A stretch of DNA of 64,000 nt from NCBI RefSeq assembly GCF_020497125.1, contig NC_059081.1, positions 21,485,105-21,549,104 of the forward strand, given 5' to 3'. The stretch's first letter is position 1. Each line of letters begins with the position of its first letter. Below are positions 1 to 9,576 of this stretch, piece by piece. The stretch comes from Mauremys mutica (lineage: Eukaryota; Chordata; Testudines; Geoemydidae). Position numbers and translations under genes: made by a program. The notes below the pieces were generated by a model. It was not told the origin of the DNA. It did no database searches and saw only the letters and a list, made by a program, of their open reading frames with translations.

Positions 1-60
1 CACACACTGGACACAGACAGAGCAGTGATTCAAACACATAAAGCAGTTGGCAATTAACAA

Positions 61-66
61 TTTAAT
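61..66 (-). terminator. ERV polyadenylation signal ATTAAA (3' LTR)
   Basis: The minus-strand hexamer ATTAAA lies about 355 bases downstream of the LTR TATA box, the spacing expected for the 3' end of R. It is duplicated at 2803-2808. No AATAAA is present in this part of the LTR. Because the element lies in the sense of LRP1B, it could in principle end host transcripts early. Confidence 0.5.
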
Positions 67-420
67 AACAGCTAGAACTATTATACAAGCTAGCTAAGCA
101 ATTGTGCAATTCTGAGCTCACTAATACAATCCTGATATCCTGAGTAGATATTTGGTACCAAGTTAGGGAGGGGAACAAATAAAAGGCTAGATAAGCTAAC
201 TGTCAGATATCAAAAAGCAAATACCGCACTCCAGGCGCAGCTGACCAGCAGAACAGACACCAGAAGCATGACGAGCAGACAGGGATCGGGTCCAAACGAC
301 AACGAATCCAAACGATACGACACGAGTGCACTTTACCGGGAGGAGACCCTGGCCGAACGAGTGATCAGGTCCTTCAGCTAACACGCGGATGCTCCACACA
401 AATTTTGGGGGGAAACCTAG

Positions 421-427
421 TTTTATA
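421..427 (-). promoter_or_regulatory. TATA box of the 3' LTR
   Basis: The minus-strand sequence is TATAAAA in a G/C-mixed context, with the same box in the other LTR at 3163-3169. Transcription would start about 25-30 nt lower, near 390-395, and run toward position 1, in the same direction as LRP1B. Confidence 0.65.
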
Positions 428-906
428 GAAGGGTCTCACTCCCTCGTGTCAGCATCTGATTGGCTCCCTGGTCCCTCCTCCCTTCAGGTTTCGAGCTGTT
501 GCCACCCCACGTCGGAAGGCTTTGCACACGGCACACTGGAGTTGACGAGTAAACAAACCTGACCCTTAGATGACTGGGTCCAAAAAAGAGCAGGAAAATG
601 AGTCTCTGGGCAGAATTAACCTGACCTCCAGACGACCGACCCAAAAAAAACAGGTTGCTGGGCAGAATCAGGCCTCCACACACAGAACTAGCCTGACCTT
701 TAGATGGCCCAGCAGGAGAGAAAAAAAACAAAAACACAGGAGAGCATACACAGCTAGTGTTGCTGGGCAGGATTGAGTCTCTGCCCTCTCTTATACAACA
801 GGAACCTGGTCCAAAATGGAGGCTGCCTTGTCCTTTTAACAGGACAAGATGGCCATGGACCGACAAGTGGCCATACATAGCCATAACTATGAATCGGATT
901 GCGACA

Positions 907-1027
907 TGCCCCCGTGGCCGATTGGCGGTCCATCACGGGAGGGTCAGCTTACACCTAGGAGGGAACGAACCTAGGGAACATAAGGGAAAACCGAATTCAA
1001 GCGGAAAGCTCAGAGCCCGACTGGTCG
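907..1027 (-). other. ERV 3' untranslated segment with weak polypurine tract
   Basis: This lies between the Env-like stop and the 3' LTR. Next to the LTR the minus strand reads CACGGGGGCA, a short purine run that could serve as the plus-strand primer, although it is poor compared with typical tracts. Confidence 0.35.
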
Positions 1028-1381
1028 TCAGCTGACGTAGTGCACAGTCTGGATAGGGAGTGCTGACACAGCTCTGTTAATTAGAGCTTTGGTACATGCA
1101 AGACTTAAGCAGAAAATAACAATAACTACTGCTGCTGCAATTAACCAATATTTTAAGGATTGTGCCCACTGTCCAAGTCCCCAGCCTGACAAGGTTGTTT
1201 GCCACCAGTCCCAGGATTGACGCTCCTCACGGATGCGGACCGCCAGGGACGACAGCTGCTGGGTGATGGCAGAAACATTGTTCCAGCCAGGACGCAGGCG
1301 AAGGCAACATTGTCCCTCAAAACGAGAATCAAGGTTCTCCAGGGCCTCGCAAAAGTCCTGATGCAGCAGAGTCTGTATCAT
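1028..1381 (-). CDS. ERV Env transmembrane-subunit-like 3' end (117 aa from first Met)
   Basis: The product would be the membrane-anchored end of a retroviral envelope. From N to C it has a polar, heptad-like helix; a cysteine cluster with a CC pair near residues 26-27; a second helical stretch; a tryptophan-rich segment (SWDWW near residue 57) of the kind preceding retroviral membrane anchors; one transmembrane helix of about 18-20 residues (starting WLIAAAVVIV); and a short tail of about 20 residues. The same frame stays open upstream of this Met to at least about 1620, so the true coding region is longer than the listed ORF and overlaps another open frame at 1471-1734. I see no signal peptide or furin site attached. 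It ends about 120 bases before the 3' LTR, the normal env position. The family is not identified. Confidence 0.6.
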   Translation of the reverse strand: MIQTLLHQDFCEALENLDSRFEGQCCLRLRPGWNNVSAITQQLSSLAVRIREERQSWDWWQTTLSGWGLGQWAQSLKYWLIAAAVVIVIFCLSLACTKALINRAVSALPIQTVHYVS

Positions 1382-1822
1382 CAGGCGGTTCTGCTCAGCA
1401 TACTCAGCTAGGATAGTGAGGGAATTGTCAACCTGTTGAAATCCAAGGGCTGTGAGATTAGTAAGGGTTTCTAAATTTCTAGATAGGCTACGGATCTGAC
1501 TAAGAGTGAAAGCATAACTATAAGGGTTAAACTGTACATAGCCCCAAAAGAGGGTTTGGATGGGGATGGCGCCGCTGTGAACAAACCTGGAATGAAAAAG
1601 GGGGAGAATAGGACAAGCCCTAGGGCAGGTCCTGTTATGATGTGGGCCGGCCGGCTTTCTGACTGGCCAGCGATGCCCAGGTTTGAAGAGTCAGGGTCGT
1701 GGGGCTTCGTGGCATACAAGGGGTTGGGACGCAAGACGGGTCGCCTGGCCTAGATGTTATTAGGGCAGATACCCATACCCGCATCCTGGAAAAACAAAAG
1801 GGGGAAAAGGAACAACTGGCTC

Positions 1823-2554
1823 TCAAAGTGGAGGCGGCTCTGGAGCAATATATTTATGCCACCCCAACGCTACAGCCAGAAGCTTTTGCGATATAGAGCT
1901 TACCCTGCAAACAGTGTTTTTGCTAGGCTCCCCGCTATTGGTCTTAGGAGCCCGGGGCTTGCCCCCGTGGGGTGCAGTGCCCGCAGCCACCGCAGGCGGT
2001 TGGGGCCCAGGCCACATCAGGCGATCCATAGCCTGAAACAACGCGGTTACCGGCCGCCCCTGGAACCCCCGCATCCACAGCAGCGTGCTAGTGTCCCCCA
2101 GAGGGCTGCTATCAAGGGCCACGTCTATCCCCTGCTCTTGGATGGGAATAGCAGCTGGATCAGTAACATAGCAATAAGCTTCAAATGACCGAAGCTGTTG
2201 CTGTGCCAATGTTAAGCCTAGGGGGTTTTGTGCAGGCTCCCACCAAATAAGAGATGCCCCTGCGATGGTAAAAATGAGATCGCGTGGGGTAGTGATCCCG
2301 CTGGGAGGTAGCTGAAAAGCTACAGCACTATTTTGAATCTGAAGGAAAGCAGCTGCTGGCACGGAGATTGGCCAGACAGGAGCAGCTAACAGTACCCCTC
2401 GGCCCGTTCCCCTTGACCAGGCAGCACTCCGGGAAATAAGGGTTGCCTCCTCCTGATCAATAAGTTCCTGACTATATTCTAAAATAAGCCGTCCTAACCA
2501 GGTGAATACAGGTTCGTTTGGTCCCCGCCCTGTGTCCTTGATAAACTCCTTCAT
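1823..2554 (-). CDS. ERV internal ORF of unknown product in the gag position (243 aa)
   Basis: I do not recognise this protein. It is the first ATG ORF after the candidate primer-binding site and the longest open frame in the element, with no internal stop, consistent with the youth of the insertion. The N-terminal ~45 residues are polar and helix-like (EEATLISRSAAW near residues 36-47). The middle is hydrophobic and proline-rich and the C-terminus is basic. I see no CCHC zinc knuckle, capsid major-homology-like motif, signal peptide or clear membrane helix. By position it may be a Gag N-terminal fragment, or a fusion left when the gag-pol-env interior was deleted. It could also be surface-Env sequence. 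The adjoining Env-like frame lies just below it. Confidence 0.55.
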   Translation of the reverse strand: MKEFIKDTGRGPNEPVFTWLGRLILEYSQELIDQEEATLISRSAAWSRGTGRGVLLAAPVWPISVPAAAFLQIQNSAVAFQLPPSGITTPRDLIFTIAGASLIWWEPAQNPLGLTLAQQQLRSFEAYCYVTDPAAIPIQEQGIDVALDSSPLGDTSTLLWMRGFQGRPVTALFQAMDRLMWPGPQPPAVAAGTAPHGGKPRAPKTNSGEPSKNTVCRVSSISQKLLAVALGWHKYIAPEPPPL

Positions 2555-2573
2555 CTCAGCCTTGCTGCGTGTA

Positions 2574-2591
2574 CGCCACTCAAAAACGCCA
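2574..2591 (-). promoter_or_regulatory. Candidate primer-binding site
   Basis: The minus strand reads TGGCGTTTTTGAGTGGCG, one base after a CA that could end the 5' LTR. It resembles the complement of a vertebrate tRNA-Asn 3' end as I recall it, with a TGGCGT start and a central GTGG but several C-to-T differences. The weak match and the short leader to the ATG at 2554 make this tentative. Confidence 0.3.
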
Positions 2592-2592
2592 C

Positions 2593-3649
2593 TGCCTCGG
2601 CCACCCTTGCTTTCACACAGAGGGTAAACCCAGAGTGTGGTGCGGCTGCAGCTGGGCAGATTCCACTCACTCAGACCGCGGGGACTGGACCCCCTTGGTC
2701 AGCTACCCTCTAAGTAGAGGCAGCTCCCAAGTTAAACACACACACACACTGGACACAGACAGAGCAGTGATTCAAACACATAAAGCAGTTGGCAATTAAC
2801 AATTTAATAACAGCTAGAACTATTATACAAGCTAGCTAAGCAATTGTGCAATTCTGAGCTCACTAATACAATCCTGATATCCTGAGTAGATATTTGGTAC
2901 CAAGTTAGGGAGGGGAACAAATAAAAGGCTAGATAAGCTAACTGTCAGATATCAAAAAGCAAATACCGCACTCCAGGCGCAGCTGACCAGCAGAACAGAC
3001 ACCAGAAGCATGACGAGCAGACAGGGATCGGGTCCAAACGACAACGAATCCAAACGATACGACACGAGTGCACTTTACCGGGAGGAGACCCTGGCCGAAC
3101 GAGTGATCAGGTCCTTCAGCTAACACGCGGATGCTCCACACAAATTTTGGGGGGAAACCTAGTTTTATAGAAGGGTCTCACTCCCTCGTGTCAGCATCTG
3201 ATTGGCTCCCTGGTCCCTCCTCCCTTCAGGTTTCGAGCTGTTGCCACCCCACGTCGGAAGGCTTTGCACACGGCACACTGGAGTTGACGAGTAAACAAAC
3301 CTGACCCTTAGATGACTGGGTCCAAAAAAGAGCAGGAAAATGAGTCTCTGGGCAGAATTAACCTGACCTCCAGACGACCGACCCAAAAAAAACAGGTTGC
3401 TGGGCAGAATCAGGCCTCCACACACAGAACTAGCCTGACCTTTAGATGGCCCAGCAGGAGAGAAAAAAAAACAAAAACACAGGAGAGCATACACAGCTAG
3501 TGTTGCTGGGCAGGATTGAGTCTCTGCCCTCTCTTATACAACAGGAACCTGGTCCAAAATGGAGGCTGCCTTGTCCTTTTAACAGGACAAGATGGCCATG
3601 GACCGACAAGTGGCCATACATAGCCATAACTATGAATCGGATTGCGACA
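2593..3649 (-). repeat. ERV 5' LTR
   Basis: Positions 2743-3649 are the repeat of 1-906. The extension down to 2593 is inferred from a TG at 2593-2594 next to a candidate primer-binding site. On the minus strand it starts TGTCGC at 3649. It has a TATAAAA box at 3169-3163 and an ATTAAA polyadenylation signal at 2808-2803, so R would lie between about 3140 and 2785. A CA microsatellite (2736-2749) lies in U5. The right flank (AGGATC...) is ordinary intron, with an old Penelope-like tail about 190 bp on. Confidence 0.85.
3163..3169 (-). promoter_or_regulatory. TATA box of the 5' LTR
   Basis: This is an identical copy of the box at 421-427. It is the presumed promoter for the genomic transcript of the element, reading toward lower coordinates. 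Confidence 0.65.
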
Positions 3650-3837
3650 AGGATCTATTTTGAGGATTTAGGCCTAGCTCCCCAACTCCCATTGAGATTA
3701 ATGAGAGCTAGGTTCCTAACTACCTTTGAGGATCTGGGTCTTTGGCCCCAGTGCTGCAATGTACAATGCACTGGCAGACTGCTGTACCCTCATGTCATAC
3801 ACTGATAGAACAGTGTCTTAAGTGGACTGCAGACCTT

Positions 3838-3936
3838 GTAAAAAGAACAGGAGTACGTGTGGCACCTTACAGACTAATAAATTTATTTGAGCATAAGCTT
3901 TCGTGGGCTACAGCCCACTTCATCCGATGCAAGAGT
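3838..3936 (-). mobile_element. Penelope-like 3' tail, 5'-truncated
   Basis: The minus strand reads from the GCATC..GATGAAGTGGG hairpin region to the conserved end GGTGCCAC..GTACTCCTG. A 7-bp AGACCTT occurs on both sides (3831-3837 and 3937-3943), a likely short target duplication. I assign it to Penelope-like retroelements because the same tail, in its longer form at 51630, follows coding sequence I associate with the C-terminal end of a Penelope-like ORF. It contains a hammerhead-like hairpin (3889-3926). Confidence 0.6.
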
Positions 3937-3943
3937 AGACCTT

Positions 3944-6389
3944 AACATTGTGACCTTGTGACATTTCACCTCTACATTTCACCTACTCACACATGGCTAA
4001 GTACTAGTGCTAATGTATGTAAAGGTTTTCAGGATCAGGTCCATATATCTACAAGTTAACAATTAAGAACTAAATCCTAACAGGATATATTTGGAAAGAA
4101 ATTCTGTTTACATTTCCTTTTGATACACTTCAGCTGCCTTGCTAAAAAGACTAAACTGTATTTCAGTTGAATCCAGACTTATAATATAGTGAGTTAAGTA
4201 CTTTTTCATAGTTACATGTTATACATTGAATAAGTGCTTTTGTCTTGCATTATTTCTCAGTCCATAGTAAAGTGCTCTTTTGCTGACTAAAATTGCTTTG
4301 CGCTGTATGGCTAATAAAACATCTGAATCCTTATTTTAAATCACAACTCTGCTTTTAAAAAGAGCAATTTCACACTTCTTCCAGAAAGCGACCTGCTTGT
4401 GAATGACAATGGTTTTCATCAGTAATTTTGAGAGGAAAAACAAGTTATTATACTTCAACATATTTTCAAGTGCCAAATAATATTTAAATATACTGCATCT
4501 TTTTAGCACAGTGTCTAAAGGCCAAACATGCCATTATTATAATAAGAACATTTGCAATGGGTTTCAGTGCAACTGGAGTCAAAGGTAAAGTGGCATCATC
4601 TCAGGCAAGAGCCTTTCAACAAGAAGTTTACTCTATAGGATTACTGTAATTTTGTAAATCCATGTCTTGCAAAAAGTATAATCATCTGTTTGGACCAGCA
4701 AAGTCAAAAGGGCTTTGCCAGTGTTACCTAATTGTAACTTTTAAAAAATGTTTTACATTTTTAATATCTAAATAATAGACAATGTTGTGCAGTAGATTTC
4801 TCCTCCCCGCCCCCTAGAGCAATTTTACCAAAACAGTGCCTGCTAGGAAATGTGCGTGCACCCAAATAATCACCACTATCACACAATTCTGAGAAATCTG
4901 GATGAATTATCCTCTAGATTGGGTTGAAATCTTCTCCCTCGGTCTCCTCAAATCTCTTCTCTTGATGAAGACTGTTCAAACCCAGCAGTAGGGCAGAAGC
5001 ATTTGTAACACTCCCAAATAAGGGATGGCAAGCAAGGGACCAATGATTGTTAAGGGAGAGGTGATAAAATTAGGAAGTAAGAATGGGGACGTGTACAGAA
5101 AGAAAGGATAAAATGTGGGGGGGATAGGGAATAAGCTAAGAGGAGAACCACTGAGAGAGAGAGAGAAAAACCTAGGAGGAAGAGGAGTAGATTATGAAGT
5201 AGGAATAAAAGGGAGAGAAGATGACAAGCTAAAATGGAGGGGGGAAAGGTAGTGACAAAAGGAGGACAGAAAGCAAAAGTGAGGGTTAGAGCTCAAAGAA
5301 TAAGTAAAGGGGACAGACAGAGTAGAAGGAAGGCACTGGAAGGGCTGGAAGAGGTAGAAAGAATGGGGAATGGGGAATGGGAGGAGAGCAGAAGGAATAG
5401 AAATGGAGAGAAAAAAACACCAGGGACAGATTAAATTGGACATGTTAATAATGAAAGGAGAGGGAGGCAAGAGAAGAAATGGGGAAGGAGAGATGCTGCC
5501 AAACTTATAATAAGGAGCTCTCACAAAAATATTGCGCATCAGTCAGTCATACAGGTTAAATTCACTGTGCAAAATACTCTGCCTCATAAAAAAATTCTAC
5601 TCCAATTCTCTTCAAACTACAAAAGCATCCATCAGTACCACACTCCTCTCACTATCAATTGTCTAATCCCTCAATCCTTATAGTCCCACCCTTTCAACTC
5701 AGCATGCATTCTCCTCCCCAGTACATCTTAAGGCACTGTTCCCTATAGCAGCAACAATGGTATCAGTTAGATCCATCCTGTGGACTCTGGATATGGACTA
5801 GTTGCTTAAGTGATGGGAAACCCTTTGGTGATGGGAAACCCTTTGGTTCATGAAGGGTTTGGGTCTCCCCCAGCTTGATGTGTGTGTGGGGAGGGAAGGT
5901 GATTAAGTCAGGGACTGGTTATTCCCAGGCTGGGGCAGGGTGTATGGAAGGAGCAAATGTCCCTTGTGTGGTGGAGTGGTAGTGGTCGGTTGGAAGAGAC
6001 ATGAGGTTCAATGCTCAGATACCACGGAGATGAACATGACATAGGAATCAGAAAAGAATGAGCATGAAAAAGCTCCCTTCCAGTACCAGCACTGCAAACA
6101 TTGGATTGGGCTGGGCAGGCAGGCACTGACAGAGACGTTCAGGCTATACAGGACAATCACCTCTACTATTAGCAATCACACGAGTATTCCTTATGTTACA
6201 GCCACACAGATGGCAAGAACCGCACACAGCAACAGCTGCTTGACAACCAGCAAGCTTATTCCTAGCTGCAGAGAGAGACGAACACTGGAGGAAGCAGATG
6301 CATTATTTGGGAGGGCATGCCCACTCTCTCCCACAGCATAACTCAATCCTAGCCATTATTATTGCACCACAGTGCATAGATCAGCCTTA
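3944..6389. other. Intron without genes; polypurine tract inside
   Basis: AT-rich sequence with no recognisable coding region. From about 5060 to 5540 the plus strand is almost entirely purine, including a GA run at 5153-5166. Open frames through that tract are compositional. Around 5800-5860 there is a short duplicated phrase (GATGGGAAACCCTTTGG twice). Confidence 0.6.
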
Positions 6390-7420
6390 GAGAATTGTGG
6401 TCTACATGACATTACAATGAGGTGGGTGCACAACTGGTTGAGATACTGTACTCAAAAATAATAGTTATCAGTGATTTGTTGTCAAACTGGGAGGATTTCT
6501 CTAATGGAGTCACACAAAGGTCAGTTCTAGGTTCAGTAGTATTCAATATTGTCCTTAAATGTCTTTAATAACTGAATGGAGACATGTTTATAAAATTTTC
6601 AGATGGTAGAGGTTGCACACATGTTTGAGGACAGGGCTATGATTCAAAATGGCCATGAAAAATTGGAGAAATGGTCTGAACTCAAGAAGGTGAATTTCAA
6701 TAAAGACAAGTGCGAAGTACTACACTTTGAAAACAATCAAATGCACAACTACAAAATGGGGAATAACTGGTTAGGTGGAAGAACTGCTCCAAAGGGATCT
6801 GGATGTTATAATAGATCACAAATTGAATGAGTCAACAGTTTGACACAGTTGTGAAAGAGGCTAATATTCTGGTGATGCATTGACAGGAATGTCATATGTA
6901 AAACATGGCAGATAATTCTACTCAGAACTGGTGAGGCCTCAGCTGGAGTAATGTGTCCAGCTCTGGGCACCACATTTTAAGAAAGACGTGGACAAACTAG
7001 AGAGAGTCGAGAGGAGAGAGAAAAAATAAAATAAGATTTAGAAAGCCTGCCCTCTGAGGAAAGGTTAAAAACCTGGACCTGTTTAGTCTTGAGAACCTGA
7101 TAACAGCTTTAAAATATGTTAAGGGGTTCTATAAAGAGGACTGAGATCAATAATTCTCCATGTCTACTGGAGAAAGGACAAGTACTAATCAGCAGCAAGG
7201 AGAGTTAGGTTAGATGCTAACTATAAGGGTAGTTAGGCTCTGGAGGTTGTGAAAAACCTCCATGGATGGGGATTCAGGAACAGGTTTTGATGGTTTTCAA
7301 AGTGTAGTACTTTGCACTTGTCTTTACTGAAATTTATCTTGTTGAGTTCAGACCAATTCTCCACAGGGATCTCTCGAGGTCTCTCCCAGCCCTACATGTC
7401 TATGATTCTATATGGAGAAT
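6390..7420 (+). mobile_element. CR1 LINE fragment (reverse transcriptase C-terminus to 3' end), decayed
   Basis: Plus-strand remnant of a CR1 non-LTR retrotransposon. Translation in mixed frames gives the typical order: the thumb region near 6660-6760 (NFNKDKCEVLHF), then the LEYC..LWAPHFKKDVDKLE-type segment near 6940-7000, then the 3' tail ending GAGGTCTCTCCCAGCCCTA..TATGATTCTAT at about 7378-7410. Frameshifts and stops break the frame, and the FADD-type catalytic box is not intact. A segment at about 7297-7362 resembles CR1 sequence in the opposite orientation, so the copy is rearranged. Confidence 0.8.
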
Positions 7421-8608
7421 TTAATCAAGATGATCCTTTAGGATAAACTTAAAATTTAAATGGACTTGAAATCTAATTAATTTAGAAAAAAAAGTTAAAA
7501 TAAAATAGGTTTATTGCATGGCTGATGGTTCAATTAAAGCTTATCAGTGACAAACGAATATTTTAAGGCCTGTGTGTGGGCGGGGGAGAGATTGGTTGGT
7601 TGGTTCCCTGAAAGGTAGGTATCGGTGAGCAAATCATGAGCCTCCAAAAACTCATGGGGGTCCCAAGAGTCTCTCAATTTGTTTTCTAAGGCTCTCCAGG
7701 GAAGACATGAACTTTTTTCAGGAACAGCTCTATTCCTGTGCATCTCCTAATTTCTTCAAGAGACTAACTCCTCCTATATGTATTGGAGGAGGTCCCCAGA
7801 ATGTGAGAGAGGGGAATGCCTTTTGCTGTGCTGCCACCCGTATTCATCCTGCTCTGCCCTTACCAATGTCTAATAACTAGGGGCTAGCATGAGCCCCTTC
7901 AGTTCATCGATGAAACAAAGGTGAAGGAAATAAAAGGTTAGGGAAATAGAGCAGAAAGTTTAGATAGGAAGAGAACCCGACCACTGAGCTAAATGAACTT
8001 TTCACTAGCATCTTGGTGGAGTCACATTGTGGACAAGAATGGAAGAAACATGTCCTAATGCGCAGCAGCATTGCTAGAGTTCAGGTTATGCCAGCATTTC
8101 CATCACAAATCTTCTTGTTTGGTGATTTATAGCTTAGTCATGAAAATAAAATTGCTTTGGGCTAAAAATATGACAAAGTCTCAGTTTAGGTATGAATTAT
8201 TTTTATAAGTTTTCCAAAAGATTGATTTGCTCATTTTTTAAAAACAAAAAGATGTACAAGAATATATCAGGTAAAATGCTTATTGAGTGTCTAAATTTAC
8301 AAGCACTTTGGTGTAAGAGAAATCAATTTAGCAAGCAATTAATCTATAAAGTTATTTAATTGATTCTGAAATTTTGGTATTTGCCACCATTCTCCAGGGG
8401 CCGCATTCTGCCCTTGTACTGTAGTTAGGTACTGTAGTAAGAGGACCACTGTCAAAAGCATTCATTTAAATTACCATCTCCCCCTCCCCCCATGCTCAAA
8501 ATCTGCTCTAAAAAAACATATGTACAAGATAATCATCCAAAAAAGAAGAAAAGCTGATGTTCCCCATGGCCATATTTTGCTTCATTTTTTACTCTCATGA
8601 CCAATAAG
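7421..8608. other. Intron without genes
   Basis: AT-rich intronic sequence. The open frame on the minus strand at 7534-7743 has no recognisable domain. No repeat boundary is clear. Confidence 0.5.
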
Positions 8609-8780
8609 CAGGGTTGGATCCAGGGTTTTTGGCACCCCAAGCGGCAGGGAAAAAAAATAAGCCGCAAGTGGGACTGAGGGACCCGTCACCGAATTGCTGC
8701 CGAAGAGCCGAATGTGCCACCCCTTCCCATTGGCCGCCCCAGGCACTTGCTTGCTGCTCTGGTGCCTGGAGCCGGCCCTG
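8609..8780. mobile_element. Short hAT-like non-autonomous element
   Basis: The ends read CAGGGTTGGATCCAGG and ..GGAGCCGGCCCTG, inverted and matching the termini of the GC-rich family at 21822, 24271 and 53382. The inside is GC-rich against AT-rich flanks. The flanking 8-mers (CCAATAAG and CTGGTAAG) match only partly, so this copy is older. Confidence 0.65.
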
Positions 8781-9576
8781 CTGGTAAGTTGTAGGGGATA
8801 CATGTATCTGATGGACTACAAAAACCAGAGCTGCATAAACCTGGACTGTATTGTGTTAGAGCTGAGTGGTTAGACCAAAGTGGTGGAAGGGATGATCTCT
8901 TATAGCTCTTGTTATACTCAATAAAGTAAGAAAAAACTATTATAAAGTAGGTTTTAGAAACAAAGAAGTTTAAAAATAAAACTGTGCAAAAGTAAAGACA
9001 GATTCCAGCACTTTTTTGTTTGTTTGTTTGTTCAGATAGGATTTTTATGTTGGAACCCATGTGATTTCCCTATCATAGAAAATTAATGTTGCTTAACTGA
9101 CCACAATTTACTTGTCATTTTCTTTTATAAATAAAATATATTATATTAAATATAATATACATTATATTATTCAAATATAAATGATATTATTCAAAATTTA
9201 AATATTTAATTCCACAACGTATATTGCAGCACACTGCAAAACAAGTGGTGACAGCAGTAATGTCTGGATTCCTCCAGCCTTTACAGATGATGTAACAATT
9301 TTAGACAAGTTAGAAAAAAAAGAGATCAACTACCTTTTTCTGATGTGCCACTTAGACAGGAAGCCAATACACCACTTAAGTTTTCCAATGAGAGCTGTTT
9401 CACTAATGCAAGAACATGCCTCTGTCTAAAAAACTGTTTAACATCTTTAGGAAAGATTGAAATGCTAAGTTGTCTCTAATATTAGCAAACAGACGTCCTC
9501 TTCTACCTCTGCTGCTGTTGGTGCTCAGGAATGAAGCGTATTGTCTTTCTGATAGTGTAGCAGGACCAGTACTTAG
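8781..9576. other. Intron without genes; AT-rich hairpin
   Basis: Contains a TTTG microsatellite (about 9016-9031) and a highly AT-rich, self-complementary stretch at about 9125-9200 (ATATTATATTAAATATAATAT-type palindrome). No coding signal. Confidence 0.55.

Larger units (their letters stand above)
1..906 (-). repeat. ERV 3' LTR (partial)
   Basis: This matches 2743-3649 throughout except for one A fewer in the poly-A run at 721-728. Minus-strand TATAAAA is at 427-421 and ATTAAA at 66-61. The outer end (rest of U5) lies before position 1. The LTR/internal boundary at 906/907 is fixed by the sharp loss of similarity after GCGACA. Confidence 0.9.
1..3649 (-). mobile_element. Recent, pol-less endogenous retrovirus (left end cut by window)
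   Basis: Two direct copies of an LTR (1-906 and about 2593-3649) enclose a short interior. The element reads on the minus strand: the 5' LTR is the right copy and the 3' LTR the left copy. The shared ends read TGTCGC on the minus strand, giving the usual TG..CA termini. Over about 907 comparable bases I found one difference, an extra A in the poly-A run near 3463-3471. LTRs start identical, so the insertion is very young. The interior encodes an unrecognised ORF in the gag position and an Env transmembrane-like 3' end. No protease, reverse transcriptase or integrase motif is visible, so it could only move with help from a relative. It is sense-oriented to LRP1B. The target duplication cannot be checked because the left end is outside the window. 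Confidence 0.9.

Noticed and set aside
196..399. 67-aa minus-strand frame found identically at 196-399 and 2938-3141
   Set aside because: It lies inside the two LTR copies (R/U3 area) and is duplicated only because the LTRs are. No homology or signal recognised.
5192..5539. 115-aa minus-strand ORF rich in S, P and F
   Set aside because: It is the pyrimidine-strand reading of the polypurine tract; low-complexity composition explains the open frame.
9120..9220. AT-rich palindromic stretch as a replication origin or matrix attachment site
   Set aside because: Composition alone is common in introns and there is no supporting sequence context.
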